Source: CAYHGX01 sp964356355 (GTDB lineage: Bacteria > Patescibacteriota > Gracilibacteria > UBA1369 > LOWO2-01-FULL-3). Taken from it: DNA of 64,000 nucleotides. Positions 32,006 through 40,558 of this stretch are shown here, piece by piece. The position numbers and the translations under genes were made by a program. Position 1 is the first letter of the stretch. Each line of letters opens with the position of its first letter. The DNA lies in contig CAYHGX010000006.1 in the NCBI GenBank assembly GCA_964356355.1, positions 1-64,000 of the forward strand, read 5' to 3'. A model generated the notes under the pieces. The model was not told the DNA's origin and searched no databases. It saw nothing but the letters and a program-made list of their open reading frames with translations.

Positions 32006-32938
32006 TTATGTGTTATTTACTTTTTCCATTTTATCTGCAAAGAGCTGGGTTAGCGCCTCTGGAGTATACACTCCCTGCTCCGTAACGATTTTTTTAAATA
32101 AATCAGCAGGAACTCGATCATGTGAATATTTCACCCTTTCATATTCTATATGACCACCGATATGTTTTCTTGTATCACGCCGGATAAAAATATCTCCGCG
32201 TTTTTGAGACTTCCATAGACTGAATTTGGCAGAATCAATAAACATATATGTAGGAACATGTTCTACGTGAAACTCAGAAATAATTCCAAGCGTACCCGGA
32301 TCCATCACAAAGTCCATGGTGTCCTTTAAAGTTAAAGCACCAAAAAACAGCATGTCTATCTCTTTGTGCACATGTGATAGCATATAGGCAGGCACCACTT
32401 CAAACGGTATTCCAGCCTTGTGCATTCTTTCAATATTATTGTGAGTTTTATCAAAATCCTGTTCTGCAATAACTACTTTAAATTTTTTGCCCTTATTTTT
32501 ATAGTGCACCAAGACATCTTGCACGGTATGGCTGTGATCATGAATCAAAATTGTTTTACCTTCGACGTCAATATTGTCACTGTTTCCTATCAGCCCATGG
32601 CGGGATTTTTTCCAGTCATTCAAAATCTTATCAATCTCCGTACAAAGGCGTTCTTTAATCTCCAGATCACTTAAATCTTTTGCACAAATCTCATCCTTCA
32701 ACTTACTGCTTAGCTTTTCAAAGTGGTAATTCAAAATTCCAAATTTCGGCTCAGTACTGGTAATTACCTCAGCTAAATTTTTAAACTGAGTACAAATGGA
32801 CTCTTTCCCACTAGTTTTCAGCACCTTTACTGAGTTTTTCAACGCCTTCAAAACCAAAGCAGCAAGGTCTCTGGTGCCAATTTCTGACTCCATTTCTCTT
32901 AGCACCTTTGATAATAATTCAATTTTTGCTTCAAACAT
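32006..32938 (-). CDS. IF-2B / ribose-1,5-bisphosphate isomerase-like protein
   Basis: A 310-aa protein. The N-terminal half is helical (ELLSKVLREMESEIGTRDLA, as in the eIF2B-alpha start). The C-terminal half has the Rossmann-like IF-2B core: KTILIHDHSHTVQDVLVHYK, KVVIAEQDFDKTHNN, AGIPFEVVPAYMLSH, IDMLFFGALTLKDTMDFVMD and PGTLGIISEFHVEHVPTYMF. Relatives include ribose-1,5-bisphosphate isomerase and methylthioribose-1-phosphate isomerase. Family sites such as the GAD loop are altered (FFGA), so the activity is open. It sits tightly between an ArsB-like permease (2-base gap) and pit, an unusual place for this family. Confidence 0.7.
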   Translation of the reverse strand: MFEAKIELLSKVLREMESEIGTRDLAALVLKALKNSVKVLKTSGKESICTQFKNLAEVITSTEPKFGILNYHFEKLSSKLKDEICAKDLSDLEIKERLCTEIDKILNDWKKSRHGLIGNSDNIDVEGKTILIHDHSHTVQDVLVHYKNKGKKFKVVIAEQDFDKTHNNIERMHKAGIPFEVVPAYMLSHVHKEIDMLFFGALTLKDTMDFVMDPGTLGIISEFHVEHVPTYMFIDSAKFSLWKSQKRGDIFIRRDTRKHIGGHIEYERVKYSHDRVPADLFKKIVTEQGVYTPEALTQLFADKMEKVNNT

Positions 32939-32940
32939 AT

Positions 32941-34245
32941 TTAGGCAAGTCTAAAATATAAATAGCCCGTACAAATCAACAGTATCCCTAGTGTTAGTGG
33001 TAAGTTGAACTTAAGATGCTCAAGGAAAGTTACTGGATGACCAGCTTTCTTCGCTAGGCCCGCTGTTACCACGTTAGCAGAAGCTCCTACAAGCGTCCCA
33101 CTGCCTCCTAAGCAGGCACCCATAGAAAGCGCCCACCATAGAACATTGACGTCTTCCACTCCCACCATTTTGGCCTGAATACCGATGATTACAGGAATCA
33201 TCAAAGTTACGAATGGTATGTTGTTGATTAGCATAGACGGTATTCCACAAACCCAAAGAATAATCACAGATAGGTAGAAAAGATTTGTGGTTGAATTTGC
33301 CACCCAGTTACTCAAAGACTCAAGTATTCCAGTATTTTCAATACCCGCAACTAGTACAAAAAGTCCCGCAAAGAAGAAAATTGTATTCCATTCAACCGCT
33401 TTTAGTGTTTCATGAATGCTTACCTCTTTGTGAGTGGCCAGAGCCAAGAAAATAGCGCCAATTAAAGCAATAACATAGTTTGGTAGCCCAATCTGATGCT
33501 GGAAGAAAAAGCCCAAAATAGTTGCAGTTAAGAAAAATATCACCTTTATTACAAAGCTCCTTTTAAAGGTAGTATGCAAAAATTTTTCCTTGATTCTCTT
33601 AATAATAATATTAGCAATAGTAGTATCTACCAGGTTGTCTGAAGCTGGCTTAAGAGCTTTCCAGTAAACTGCACTGAAATAAATAATTGTAAGTAAGCTG
33701 GCTAGTGCCACTGGAATCCACAAATTTGCTATGAATTGGGTGAAGCTAAGTCCACTTGCTCCACCAATCAAAATGTTTGAGCCGTCACCAATTAAAGTAA
33801 GTGCACCTCCTAGATTCGCAAATACCATAGTGGAAAAGATGTAAGGCTTAGGATTCTTGCCCATTCCCGTCACCAATTCAATTACTAATGGCACTACCAG
33901 TATTACAGTAGTTACATTATCCAAGAATGCGGAACATACACCTGTTAATAGAGAGAAGAATAGGAAAATAGCGAACGGATTACCTCTCGTGAGTACGGCA
34001 ATCTTTACATTTATCCAGGCGAAAATATTACTTTTCGAGGCGATAAACACGATAATCATCATTGCCATCAAAAGAAAGATCGTCTTGAAATCCACGGCTG
34101 CTAGTGCCTGGTCAGCAGTAAGTACTCCAAACACGATCATCAATAAAGCCCCGCCGAGCGCTACCAAGGCTTGGTCTAAAAGATCAAAAATAATGAAGAA
34201 TAATGTGAGAGCGAATATCCCTAAAGCTATGTAAGTCAGCATCAT
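32941..34245 (-). CDS. ArsB/NhaD-type ion transporter
   Basis: A 434-aa protein with about eleven membrane helices in the two-repeat layout of the ion transporter superfamily (ArsB, NhaD, P-protein). Repeat 1 has FLDNVTTVILVVPLVIEL and FANLGGALTLIGDGSNILIG. Repeat 2 has SMLINNIPFVTLMIPVI and GACLGGSGTLVGASANVV. These paired 'DN-T' and 'NxxGSxTLIG' re-entrant motifs define the family. Substrate (Na+/H+, citrate, arsenite, phosphate) cannot be assigned. It is the first gene of the operon with the IF2B-like, pit and DUF47 genes, which hints at anion or phosphate homeostasis. Confidence 0.88.
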   Translation of the reverse strand: MMLTYIALGIFALTLFFIIFDLLDQALVALGGALLMIVFGVLTADQALAAVDFKTIFLLMAMMIIVFIASKSNIFAWINVKIAVLTRGNPFAIFLFFSLLTGVCSAFLDNVTTVILVVPLVIELVTGMGKNPKPYIFSTMVFANLGGALTLIGDGSNILIGGASGLSFTQFIANLWIPVALASLLTIIYFSAVYWKALKPASDNLVDTTIANIIIKRIKEKFLHTTFKRSFVIKVIFFLTATILGFFFQHQIGLPNYVIALIGAIFLALATHKEVSIHETLKAVEWNTIFFFAGLFVLVAGIENTGILESLSNWVANSTTNLFYLSVIILWVCGIPSMLINNIPFVTLMIPVIIGIQAKMVGVEDVNVLWWALSMGACLGGSGTLVGASANVVTAGLAKKAGHPVTFLEHLKFNLPLTLGILLICTGYLYFRLA

Positions 34246-34371
34246 AAGCCGATCTTTATAAATTTATTGCAAAAATACTACTCCTTTCATTGAGCAAGTC
34301 CAGAGGAAATCAACCTAGAAAAAATAACTACTAGGCGTATACTTTATATAAGATTTTTTAACCAGGCTTAT

Positions 34372-34752
34372 ATGAAAATCACTTTCTTCTACAAAAATTT
34401 GGCAAAAGAAGAGGAGGGGCAGTTTACAGAATACTCACAAAAAAAGGTGCCCGGAATCGAAAATCTTCTCTCTAGCTTTTCTCCCGACTCATTACTCCTC
34501 AATCTCTCAATCGAAAAATTCAATAAGCATGATGCCTTTGAAGTGGAATTTGCACTAACTGTTGGGGGTAAAACTTTAGTGGCCCGTGAAGCCAGTCACC
34601 AAATTGAAAAAGCAACAGACCTCTGCAAGGATCGTCTTTCAGCACAGGTTAAGAAGCACATGGCCATCCTTAGAGATGATCGTGACCACTCCTCTATCCG
34701 TGAAACAGCCAACGAATTGGCCAAGATGATCCCTGCTAAACAGGAATCATAG
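34372..34752 (+). CDS. hpf: ribosome hibernation promoting factor (HPF/RaiA family)
   Basis: A 126-aa protein of the sigma-54-modulation/HPF family, which binds the 30S A/P sites and inactivates ribosomes under starvation. It has the beta-alpha-beta-beta-beta-alpha pattern with NLSIEKFNKHDAFEVEFALT, VAREASHQIEKATDLCKDRL and QVKKHMAILRDDR. It is slightly longer than the short form and has no dimerisation domain. It is a single gene with TATACT at about 34338 and a strong terminator downstream. It is distant from the Rel homolog at 38-40 kb but functionally related (stringent response). Confidence 0.9.
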   Translation: MKITFFYKNLAKEEEGQFTEYSQKKVPGIENLLSSFSPDSLLLNLSIEKFNKHDAFEVEFALTVGGKTLVAREASHQIEKATDLCKDRLSAQVKKHMAILRDDRDHSSIRETANELAKMIPAKQES

Positions 34753-34795
34753 ATAGCACTGTGTATCCAGTATTTCCGGTCTAAATAGAATATAC

Positions 34796-34825
34796 AAAAA
34801 AAGCCCCGCGAAGCGGGGCTTTTTA
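34796..34825. terminator. strong bidirectional rho-independent terminator
   Basis: AAGCCCCGC (34801-34809), loop GAA, GCGGGGCTT (34813-34821), with A-run before and T-run after, so it acts on both strands. It separates hpf and the small lipoprotein gene. Confidence 0.95.
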
Positions 34826-34843
34826 ATTCTTCTAAGTAGTTAA

Positions 34844-35026
34844 TTACTTAGCAGGAGTCTCAACTACGGCAGCGTCAACTGATGGAGTTACAGCAGACTC
34901 TTCAATAACAGCAGGAGTGCTGCTCTCGTCAGTTGCAGCTGGTTCTTCAGCAGCCTTTTGTCCACATGCTGTTACTACAACAGAAGTCATAGCAAGTACA
35001 GCGAGAGAAAGTAGAAACTTTTTCAT
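34844..35026 (-). CDS. small predicted lipoprotein
   Basis: 60 aa: a signal peptide (KKFLLSLAVLAMTSVVVTAC) with lipobox VTAC, and then only a low-complexity Ala/Pro/Glu/Thr tail (AAEEPAATDESSTPAVIEE) with no folded domain. It is similar in style to the linkers of the larger lipoproteins here. On the minus strand a TATAAT lies at about 35082-35087. It may be a cell-envelope spacer peptide; function unknown. Confidence 0.65.
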   Translation of the reverse strand: MKKFLLSLAVLAMTSVVVTACGQKAAEEPAATDESSTPAVIEESAVTPSVDAAVVETPAK

Positions 35027-35181
35027 ATTAGTTACTTGGTTAGATAAATAATATTTAGTTAGATTGAATTAACTGGGACCAATTATAGTTATCAAAAAGT
35101 AAAAATACACTACAAACGCTTGACTGAAGGTTATCACGATTGTCTTTTACGATCTCGGAGGGTGCTAAAGCATTTCTGTAC

Positions 35182-35215
35182 TTGTAGAGTTCGCCTGAAA
35201 TGATAGAATAAAAAC
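35182..35215 (+). promoter_or_regulatory. candidate leaderless promoter of the CDF gene
   Basis: TTGTAG (35182-35187), a 16-base spacer, TAGAAT (35204-35209), then six bases to the ATG at 35216. This is the clearest case in the window where transcription should begin at the start codon. Confidence 0.55.
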
Positions 35216-36424
35216 ATGAAAAATAGTGCCATTTTAGAAGGCGAAAAAATCTCCAAAAAGAGCATTTTATATCTGTCAGCCGTAGGCGCCTTGAAGTTGT
35301 TTATTGGCTTATACGCTGGTTTAACAGTGCTCGTGGCCGATGCGGTCAATACCTTTGCAGACATCCTTACAATACTTGGAGCCTATATTGGACTTAAACT
35401 CTCAAGAAAGAATTCCAACTCACGTTTCGAATTTGGCTACCACAAAATTGAGACGCTAATAGCATTCATCATCTCGGTTAGTATTACTATCACCGGAATC
35501 GTCCTAGTAAAGGCAGGTGCAACTATATTAAGTTCACCACCAAGCGGGAAATATCAGCTTCTTGCCTTCATCGCGGTTCTGTTAAGTACCATTAGTTCCT
35601 ACAAAATTGCCTATCAGCTCATCTCTGCTGGTAAAAAAGCCAATTCTATTGCGCTCGTAGATAGCGGCAAAGATAAAATTGTTGATACCATTTCGGCCGT
35701 AGCAGTTTTGATCTCCATTGTTGCCAATTATTACGGAGTTCCATACGTAGAGGGCTTTGTTACGCTGGGCATCGCGTTGATAGTTCTAAAAGTTGGCATT
35801 TTGAGTGCTAAAGAATCCTTGTTTTATCTTTTGGATTACTGGGACGATCCCAAGCTTTTTCGCCACATCCACAATATATTATCCGCCGACACTGATACCG
35901 TACTAAGGATCGAACGTCTACAGCTCCGCCGGGCGGGCACTTTTATTTTTGGTCAGGCAATAATTGAAATTGCACCCTTCTGTGATCTTCAGGAGTTGCG
36001 TTCAAAGCTCACAAACCTCCAGGAAAAGGTTAAACAATCTAATCCTTTTATAAGCGAATTCATTATCTTTACCCGCATTGCCAAGCCCAAACTTGTCAGA
36101 GTAGCGCTACCTATCAAGAGCGGTAAGACGTTAAAAGCAACGCTAGCAGATAATCTTGCCGAAACTGCTGGGTACCTTTTTGTTGAGCTTACTGACAAGA
36201 AAATAAAGAAGTTCAAGTATCAGGCTATTACCGAGGAAAAGAAGAATTTCGTGGCATTAGCTACCTTACTACTCAATGAAAAAGTGAATATACTTGTAGA
36301 TAATGAGGTGGCCTCTCTTCTGTATTTGAATCTTCGACGTACGCACCACGTTATTATTTATCCAAATTTTTCAGATGTTAAAAAGGCTGAGCAATTACTG
36401 CAGTTTATCCTAATTGATACCTAA
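35216..36424 (+). CDS. cation diffusion facilitator with C-terminal NifX-like domain
   Basis: A 402-aa protein. Residues about 1-200 form the CDF transporter: helices with ADAVNTFADILTILGAYIGL, RFEFGYHKIETLIAFIISVS and ALVDSGKDKIVDTISAVAVL, carrying the D/H metal sites. A cytoplasmic dimer domain follows (about 205-285). The final part (about 295-402), RVALPIKSGKTLKATLADNL, AGYLFVEL and VNILVDNEVASLLYLNL, resembles the dinitrogenase iron-molybdenum cofactor (NifX/NifB-C) fold seen at the end of some archaeal and bacterial CDF proteins. Probable divalent metal efflux. The stop overlaps the aroD start by one base. Confidence 0.88.
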   Translation: MKNSAILEGEKISKKSILYLSAVGALKLFIGLYAGLTVLVADAVNTFADILTILGAYIGLKLSRKNSNSRFEFGYHKIETLIAFIISVSITITGIVLVKAGATILSSPPSGKYQLLAFIAVLLSTISSYKIAYQLISAGKKANSIALVDSGKDKIVDTISAVAVLISIVANYYGVPYVEGFVTLGIALIVLKVGILSAKESLFYLLDYWDDPKLFRHIHNILSADTDTVLRIERLQLRRAGTFIFGQAIIEIAPFCDLQELRSKLTNLQEKVKQSNPFISEFIIFTRIAKPKLVRVALPIKSGKTLKATLADNLAETAGYLFVELTDKKIKKFKYQAITEEKKNFVALATLLLNEKVNILVDNEVASLLYLNLRRTHHVIIYPNFSDVKKAEQLLQFILIDT

Positions 36425-37059
36425 TGATTTGCGTGCCACTATCATCAAAAAGGGTTCAGAATCTTGTGGAAAACATCAACCCCGCTCAGAAAATTTCTGA
36501 TGTGGTTGAGCTTTGGCTTGAAGAGGCGAAGGACCTTTCCCAAAACGCAATAAAGCAAATTTTTGCCCTCAAAAGACGACCATATATCATTAAGTTCCAA
36601 GGAAATATTGAGCTGTTCCCTCTACTTAACGGCTTTATCTTCGAGTATATAGACATTGATTTATTCACTCCTCCAAAGGTTCTCAGGGAAATTAGAACAC
36701 TATTTCCCTCTACTCAAATTATTGTTTCCCACCATGATTTCGAGAAAACTCCCGCAGAAAATAAGCTCAGAGCTCTTTTGAGTAAAATGGAGAAAATGAA
36801 GGCGGACATTAAGAAAATTGCCACTAAAGCCTGCTCCCTTTCCGATTCTTTGTTGTTGCTCTCTCTGGTAAAAGAGTACTCAGACAGAGGGGAGAAAGTA
36901 ATTTTGATTGGCATGGGTAAGGAGGGGATTATCACCCGCACAGCTGGACATTTATGCGGAAATTATCTAAGCTACTGCCCGCTTTCCAATAAGCAAAAAA
37001 CAGCTCCCGGTCAATTAACGGCAAAGGAGTTTAAAAAAATTATGGATCTAACCAGATAA
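36424..37059 (+). CDS. aroD: type I 3-dehydroquinate dehydratase
   Basis: Third shikimate-pathway step, by Schiff-base chemistry. The 211-aa sequence has FEYIDIDL, IIVSHHDFEKTP (the conserved His pair), KADIKKIATKACSLSDSLLL (the Schiff-base Lys) and GMGKEGIITRTAGHLCGNYL followed by KTAPGQLTAKEF, the complete type I set. The N-terminus is short and begins VPLSSKRVQNLV. It is coupled to the CDF gene (TAATG) and followed after two bases by ychF, although the functions are unrelated. With aroF in the trp operon this is the second aromatic-pathway gene in the window. Confidence 0.94.
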   Translation: MICVPLSSKRVQNLVENINPAQKISDVVELWLEEAKDLSQNAIKQIFALKRRPYIIKFQGNIELFPLLNGFIFEYIDIDLFTPPKVLREIRTLFPSTQIIVSHHDFEKTPAENKLRALLSKMEKMKADIKKIATKACSLSDSLLLLSLVKEYSDRGEKVILIGMGKEGIITRTAGHLCGNYLSYCPLSNKQKTAPGQLTAKEFKKIMDLTR

Positions 37060-37060
37060 A

Positions 37061-38155
37061 ATGTCACTTAAAATCGGAATCGTAGGCCTCCCAAATGTTG
37101 GTAAATCAACCCTCTTTAATGCACTTACTAAAACAAAAAGTGCCGATGCTCAAAACTATCCATTTTGCACCATCGATCCAAATGTCGGGGTAGTTGAGGT
37201 ACCTGATGATCGGTTAAAACAGCTTGCCGAAACGGCCAAATCTGAAAAGGTGATTCCAACCACAATTGAATTTGTCGACATTGCCGGTTTGGTTGCGGGA
37301 GCTAGTAAAGGGGAGGGACTAGGAAATAAGTTTCTTTCTCATATTCGAGAATGTAATGCGATTGCCCACGTGGTTAGAGTTTTTGATGACCCCAATATCC
37401 TTCATGTTCACGGCAAAATTGATCCAAAGTCAGACCGGGAAATCATTGAATCGGAATTGATACTAAGTGATATTCAAACTGTTGAAGCTCGCCTTATTAA
37501 GGCTAATTCTGATGCGAAATCAGGCAATAAAGAGAAAAAGGACTATGCAGAGCTCGTACAGAAGATTTTAAATCTCCTTATGGAGGGGAAACTTGCCTAT
37601 TATATGGATCTTAGCGAGGAGGAGGTGGCTTCCCTAAGGGATCTTCATCTGCTCACAATTAAGCCCTGTGTCTACGTCGTGAATCTTCACGAGGAGGAGC
37701 TTTCCAAAGTAAATATCGAGGATTTCAGGGGTCGACTTGGGCTTGGCGCCGAAAACAAAATTGTTCCAATTTGTGCGGTCGTAGAAGAGGAGCTGGGGAC
37801 ATTTTCTGAAGAAGAGGCTCACGAATACCTTCAGGCACTTGGCACCGATAAAACGGGCTTGGACAATCTTATTAGATCCGCCTATGAGGCACTTGGCTTG
37901 ATAACCTATTTTACCGTTGGCCCCAAAGAGGCAAGGGCCTGGACTGTAAAAAAGGGATCACTTTGCCCACAAGCTGCTGGAGTAATTCATACCGACTTTG
38001 AAAAAGGTTTTATTAAAGCCGAGGTAATTGGATGCCAAGATCTCATCAACTGTGGCAGCGAGCAGAAAGCCAAAGAACAGGGGCTTCTACGCATTGAAGG
38101 GAAGGAATATCTCGTCAAGGACGGAGATGTTATGCACTTTAGATTTGCTACATAA
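37061..38155 (+). CDS. ychF: YchF-type P-loop ATPase
   Basis: A universal Obg-family ATPase bound to ribosomes, 364 aa. Walker A is GLPNVGKSTLFNALT; then NYPFCTIDPNVGVVEVPD, the DIAGLVAGASKGEGLGNKFL switch II, the specificity motif region VYVVNLHEEE and the TGS domain at the C-terminus (LITYFTVGPKEARAWTVKKG and GFIKAEVIG). As in YchF generally, the G4 element is not the GTP-specifying NKxD. The 3' end overlaps the convergent Rel gene by eight bases. Confidence 0.97.
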   Translation: MSLKIGIVGLPNVGKSTLFNALTKTKSADAQNYPFCTIDPNVGVVEVPDDRLKQLAETAKSEKVIPTTIEFVDIAGLVAGASKGEGLGNKFLSHIRECNAIAHVVRVFDDPNILHVHGKIDPKSDREIIESELILSDIQTVEARLIKANSDAKSGNKEKKDYAELVQKILNLLMEGKLAYYMDLSEEEVASLRDLHLLTIKPCVYVVNLHEEELSKVNIEDFRGRLGLGAENKIVPICAVVEEELGTFSEEEAHEYLQALGTDKTGLDNLIRSAYEALGLITYFTVGPKEARAWTVKKGSLCPQAAGVIHTDFEKGFIKAEVIGCQDLINCGSEQKAKEQGLLRIEGKEYLVKDGDVMHFRFAT

Positions 38156-40496
38156 ACTTCCGCAAATTGCGGTAACTGATGCCAAGGTAGACATATATAA
38201 CAAGCATCTCTCCAAAAAGCACAAACCAGCTTAGGTTAAGTTTTGAGAAAATTATCTCCATTGCTAGAGAGGCAGTGGAAATCAACGGTACAGCAAAGGT
38301 AAATGCCCAAAGCGGAAGTTTATTCCTAAACATCGGGAAGTACCTTTTTAAAATATTATTTAAATATATCAGAATAGACAATAATCCAAAAAGTAAGCAG
38401 TATATAAGGAAATTCGTTTTCCCAGGATTTGTTAACGCGAATGTCGAATTAACAAAGCCCCGAATAAGTACAGGATGAAGAATCCATACCAAAGCAGCAA
38501 AAAAAGTAGCAGTTGAAAAAAGCACAACACCCTTTCTTGAAACTCGATAGACCCGTTTCACATCTTCAATTTGTTCTAGTTCACTAAAGATTTTTCTGGC
38601 ATCTTCAATACTGGCAACCGTTACTCTTAGCGAGAAAAATGCCTCATCACTGGATCTCGAAACCCATCCCTTGGTAAAGCTGATATCGGTTGCTGTTTGA
38701 TAAACAACATCCGTTACGTCCCTGAGTAATCCATTTCTGTTTTTTGCCACTACCTTGAAATCGATTTCAAACGGCTCATTATTGTTTTTAGAGAAATAGC
38801 CGGGCCAATCATCGCCCAAGGCTCTAATAATTGTTCCAGATTTAATCTCACCCTCGCCCACTGCCAAAACCACCTCCTCCAATTTACTGTAGTTTTTACC
38901 AATATTATTATTGAGGAACTCTTTGAGTTTTTTGAAATTCAAGGACTCTATCAACCCCCATCCCAGCATATCAAATTCCTTCTGCAAAATCTGATGTCCA
39001 AGCTTCAATTTATCCTCTCTACTACTGTGTTTTAAATAGGTGATTATTCTTCCCTTAGCTGTATTTGTTTTTACAAAAGATAGCCATGAAAGCTGAGGCT
39101 CAACCTCTTCATTTGTGATAATTTCAACGACCTCTCCGGTGTGAAGCCGCGTACTAATTGGCCGTAATTTTCCATTGATATTAGCCTTGAAGGCATGGTT
39201 TCCCACTTCAGTATGAATAGAATATGCAAAATCTAAGGCACTCGCAGCCTTTGGTAGATCCACCGTTGTTCCTTTCGGAGTAAATACAAAGATTCTATCC
39301 TGTAAAATATCTAATTTGAGGTTTTCTAAAAAGTCGTCAGAGGACTCCGCCGTGGTTGTATCTTTTAGGATTTTATTCACCCAGCTATCTTGTTTCTCAT
39401 CAGATAAGCTGATTTTTCTTTGGGATTTCCGCTTATTGTCGTCAAAAAATACACTTGCCACACCATACTCATCTCTTATTTCCATCTGCTCAGTTCTAAT
39501 TTGAATGTCTGTCAAAATACCATTTACACCAAAAACGGTTGTATGCAGACTCTGATAACCATTGTTCTTGGGATTCGCAATGTAATCTCTGAATCTATCA
39601 GTTTTTGGTAAGAATTTTCCGTGGATTAGTCCCAAAACTTTATAGCAATCTTCTATGCTGCTTACTAAAATTCTTACAGCAATTCTTGAATCCATATCCT
39701 CGATCATTTTTCCCTCTGCACAAAGCTTCTTGTAGATACTGTAGAGATTTTTCTTTCTAGCTTGCAGCGAGGACTTCACTTCATTCTCCTTCATAAGTTT
39801 TTCCAGAATCCGTATAAATTCCTGTTCATTTTTCGTTCTTATTTTTGATAGAGCTTCAAACCTTGTAGAAAGCTGTTCGCACTCAGAGGGAAACAGAAAA
39901 CGGAAGCACAATTCTTCCAGTTCATGTCTTATCTCTTGGATTCCCAATAGATTCGCGATTGGTACATAAATTTCCAGCGTCTCCTTGGCAATTCTAATTC
40001 GCTTTTCCGGCTCAGGGATATTTTGCAGTGTTTGCATATTGTGCAAACGATCCGCCAATTTTATCAAGATAACCCGTGGATCCTTGGCGCTGTGGAGAAA
40101 AAACTTTTTAAGATAATCAACCTCCGCCTCACGCATGTTGTCCTTGTACTGCACCTTCGCCAGTTTTGTGGCACCATCAACAAGGAAACCAACCGTTTCC
40201 CCAAAGAGGGCTTTTACCTCTTTGATAGTGTGTTTTGTGTCCTCAGGGACATCATGAAGTAGACCGGCAATCAATACATCTTCATCAACGTGTAGACCCA
40301 TCAAAATATTAACCACCTCAACAGGATGTACAAAATATGGAGTAACATTGTCCTTGCGCATCTGCCCTTCATGGCCTTTCATAGCGAAATAGAAGGCTTT
40401 TTGAAACTTTTTCCTATCGAAACGCTTCAAATATCCCTCGATATTCTCGATAATTTCCTCTAATCTGAAATAGGGTGTGTAAATATCTTCCACCAT
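38148..40496 (-). CDS. RelA/SpoT-family (p)ppGpp synthetase/hydrolase with C-terminal membrane domain
   Basis: 782 aa from the ATG at 40496; a longer frame to 40586 would run into the divergent sortase gene. Order: HD hydrolase (about 30-180, TPYFVHPVEVVNILMGLHVD then LIAGLLHDVPEDT and LIKLADRLHNM), synthetase (about 230-375, DSRIAVRILV, DRFRDYIANPKNNGYQSLHT, DIQIRTEQM), TGS (about 410-475, VFTPKGTTVDLPKAASALDF), helical domain, and ACT-like domain (about 600-675). Then come about 100 residues with four hydrophobic helices (FSTATFFAALVWILHPVLI, FLIYCLLFGLLSILIYL, WAFTFAVPLISTASLAMEII, FVLFGEMLVIYVYLGI). Known long Rel proteins end with ACT/RRM; the membrane tail is unusual. Confidence 0.92.
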   Translation of the reverse strand: MVEDIYTPYFRLEEIIENIEGYLKRFDRKKFQKAFYFAMKGHEGQMRKDNVTPYFVHPVEVVNILMGLHVDEDVLIAGLLHDVPEDTKHTIKEVKALFGETVGFLVDGATKLAKVQYKDNMREAEVDYLKKFFLHSAKDPRVILIKLADRLHNMQTLQNIPEPEKRIRIAKETLEIYVPIANLLGIQEIRHELEELCFRFLFPSECEQLSTRFEALSKIRTKNEQEFIRILEKLMKENEVKSSLQARKKNLYSIYKKLCAEGKMIEDMDSRIAVRILVSSIEDCYKVLGLIHGKFLPKTDRFRDYIANPKNNGYQSLHTTVFGVNGILTDIQIRTEQMEIRDEYGVASVFFDDNKRKSQRKISLSDEKQDSWVNKILKDTTTAESSDDFLENLKLDILQDRIFVFTPKGTTVDLPKAASALDFAYSIHTEVGNHAFKANINGKLRPISTRLHTGEVVEIITNEEVEPQLSWLSFVKTNTAKGRIITYLKHSSREDKLKLGHQILQKEFDMLGWGLIESLNFKKLKEFLNNNIGKNYSKLEEVVLAVGEGEIKSGTIIRALGDDWPGYFSKNNNEPFEIDFKVVAKNRNGLLRDVTDVVYQTATDISFTKGWVSRSSDEAFFSLRVTVASIEDARKIFSELEQIEDVKRVYRVSRKGVVLFSTATFFAALVWILHPVLIRGFVNSTFALTNPGKTNFLIYCLLFGLLSILIYLNNILKRYFPMFRNKLPLWAFTFAVPLISTASLAMEIIFSKLNLSWFVLFGEMLVIYVYLGISYRNLRKFM

Positions 40497-40558
40497 CGTT
40501 ATGGTTAAGAAGCTAGCTACAATTATCTCACGGAAAAACAAATTACGCAATTTACAAA

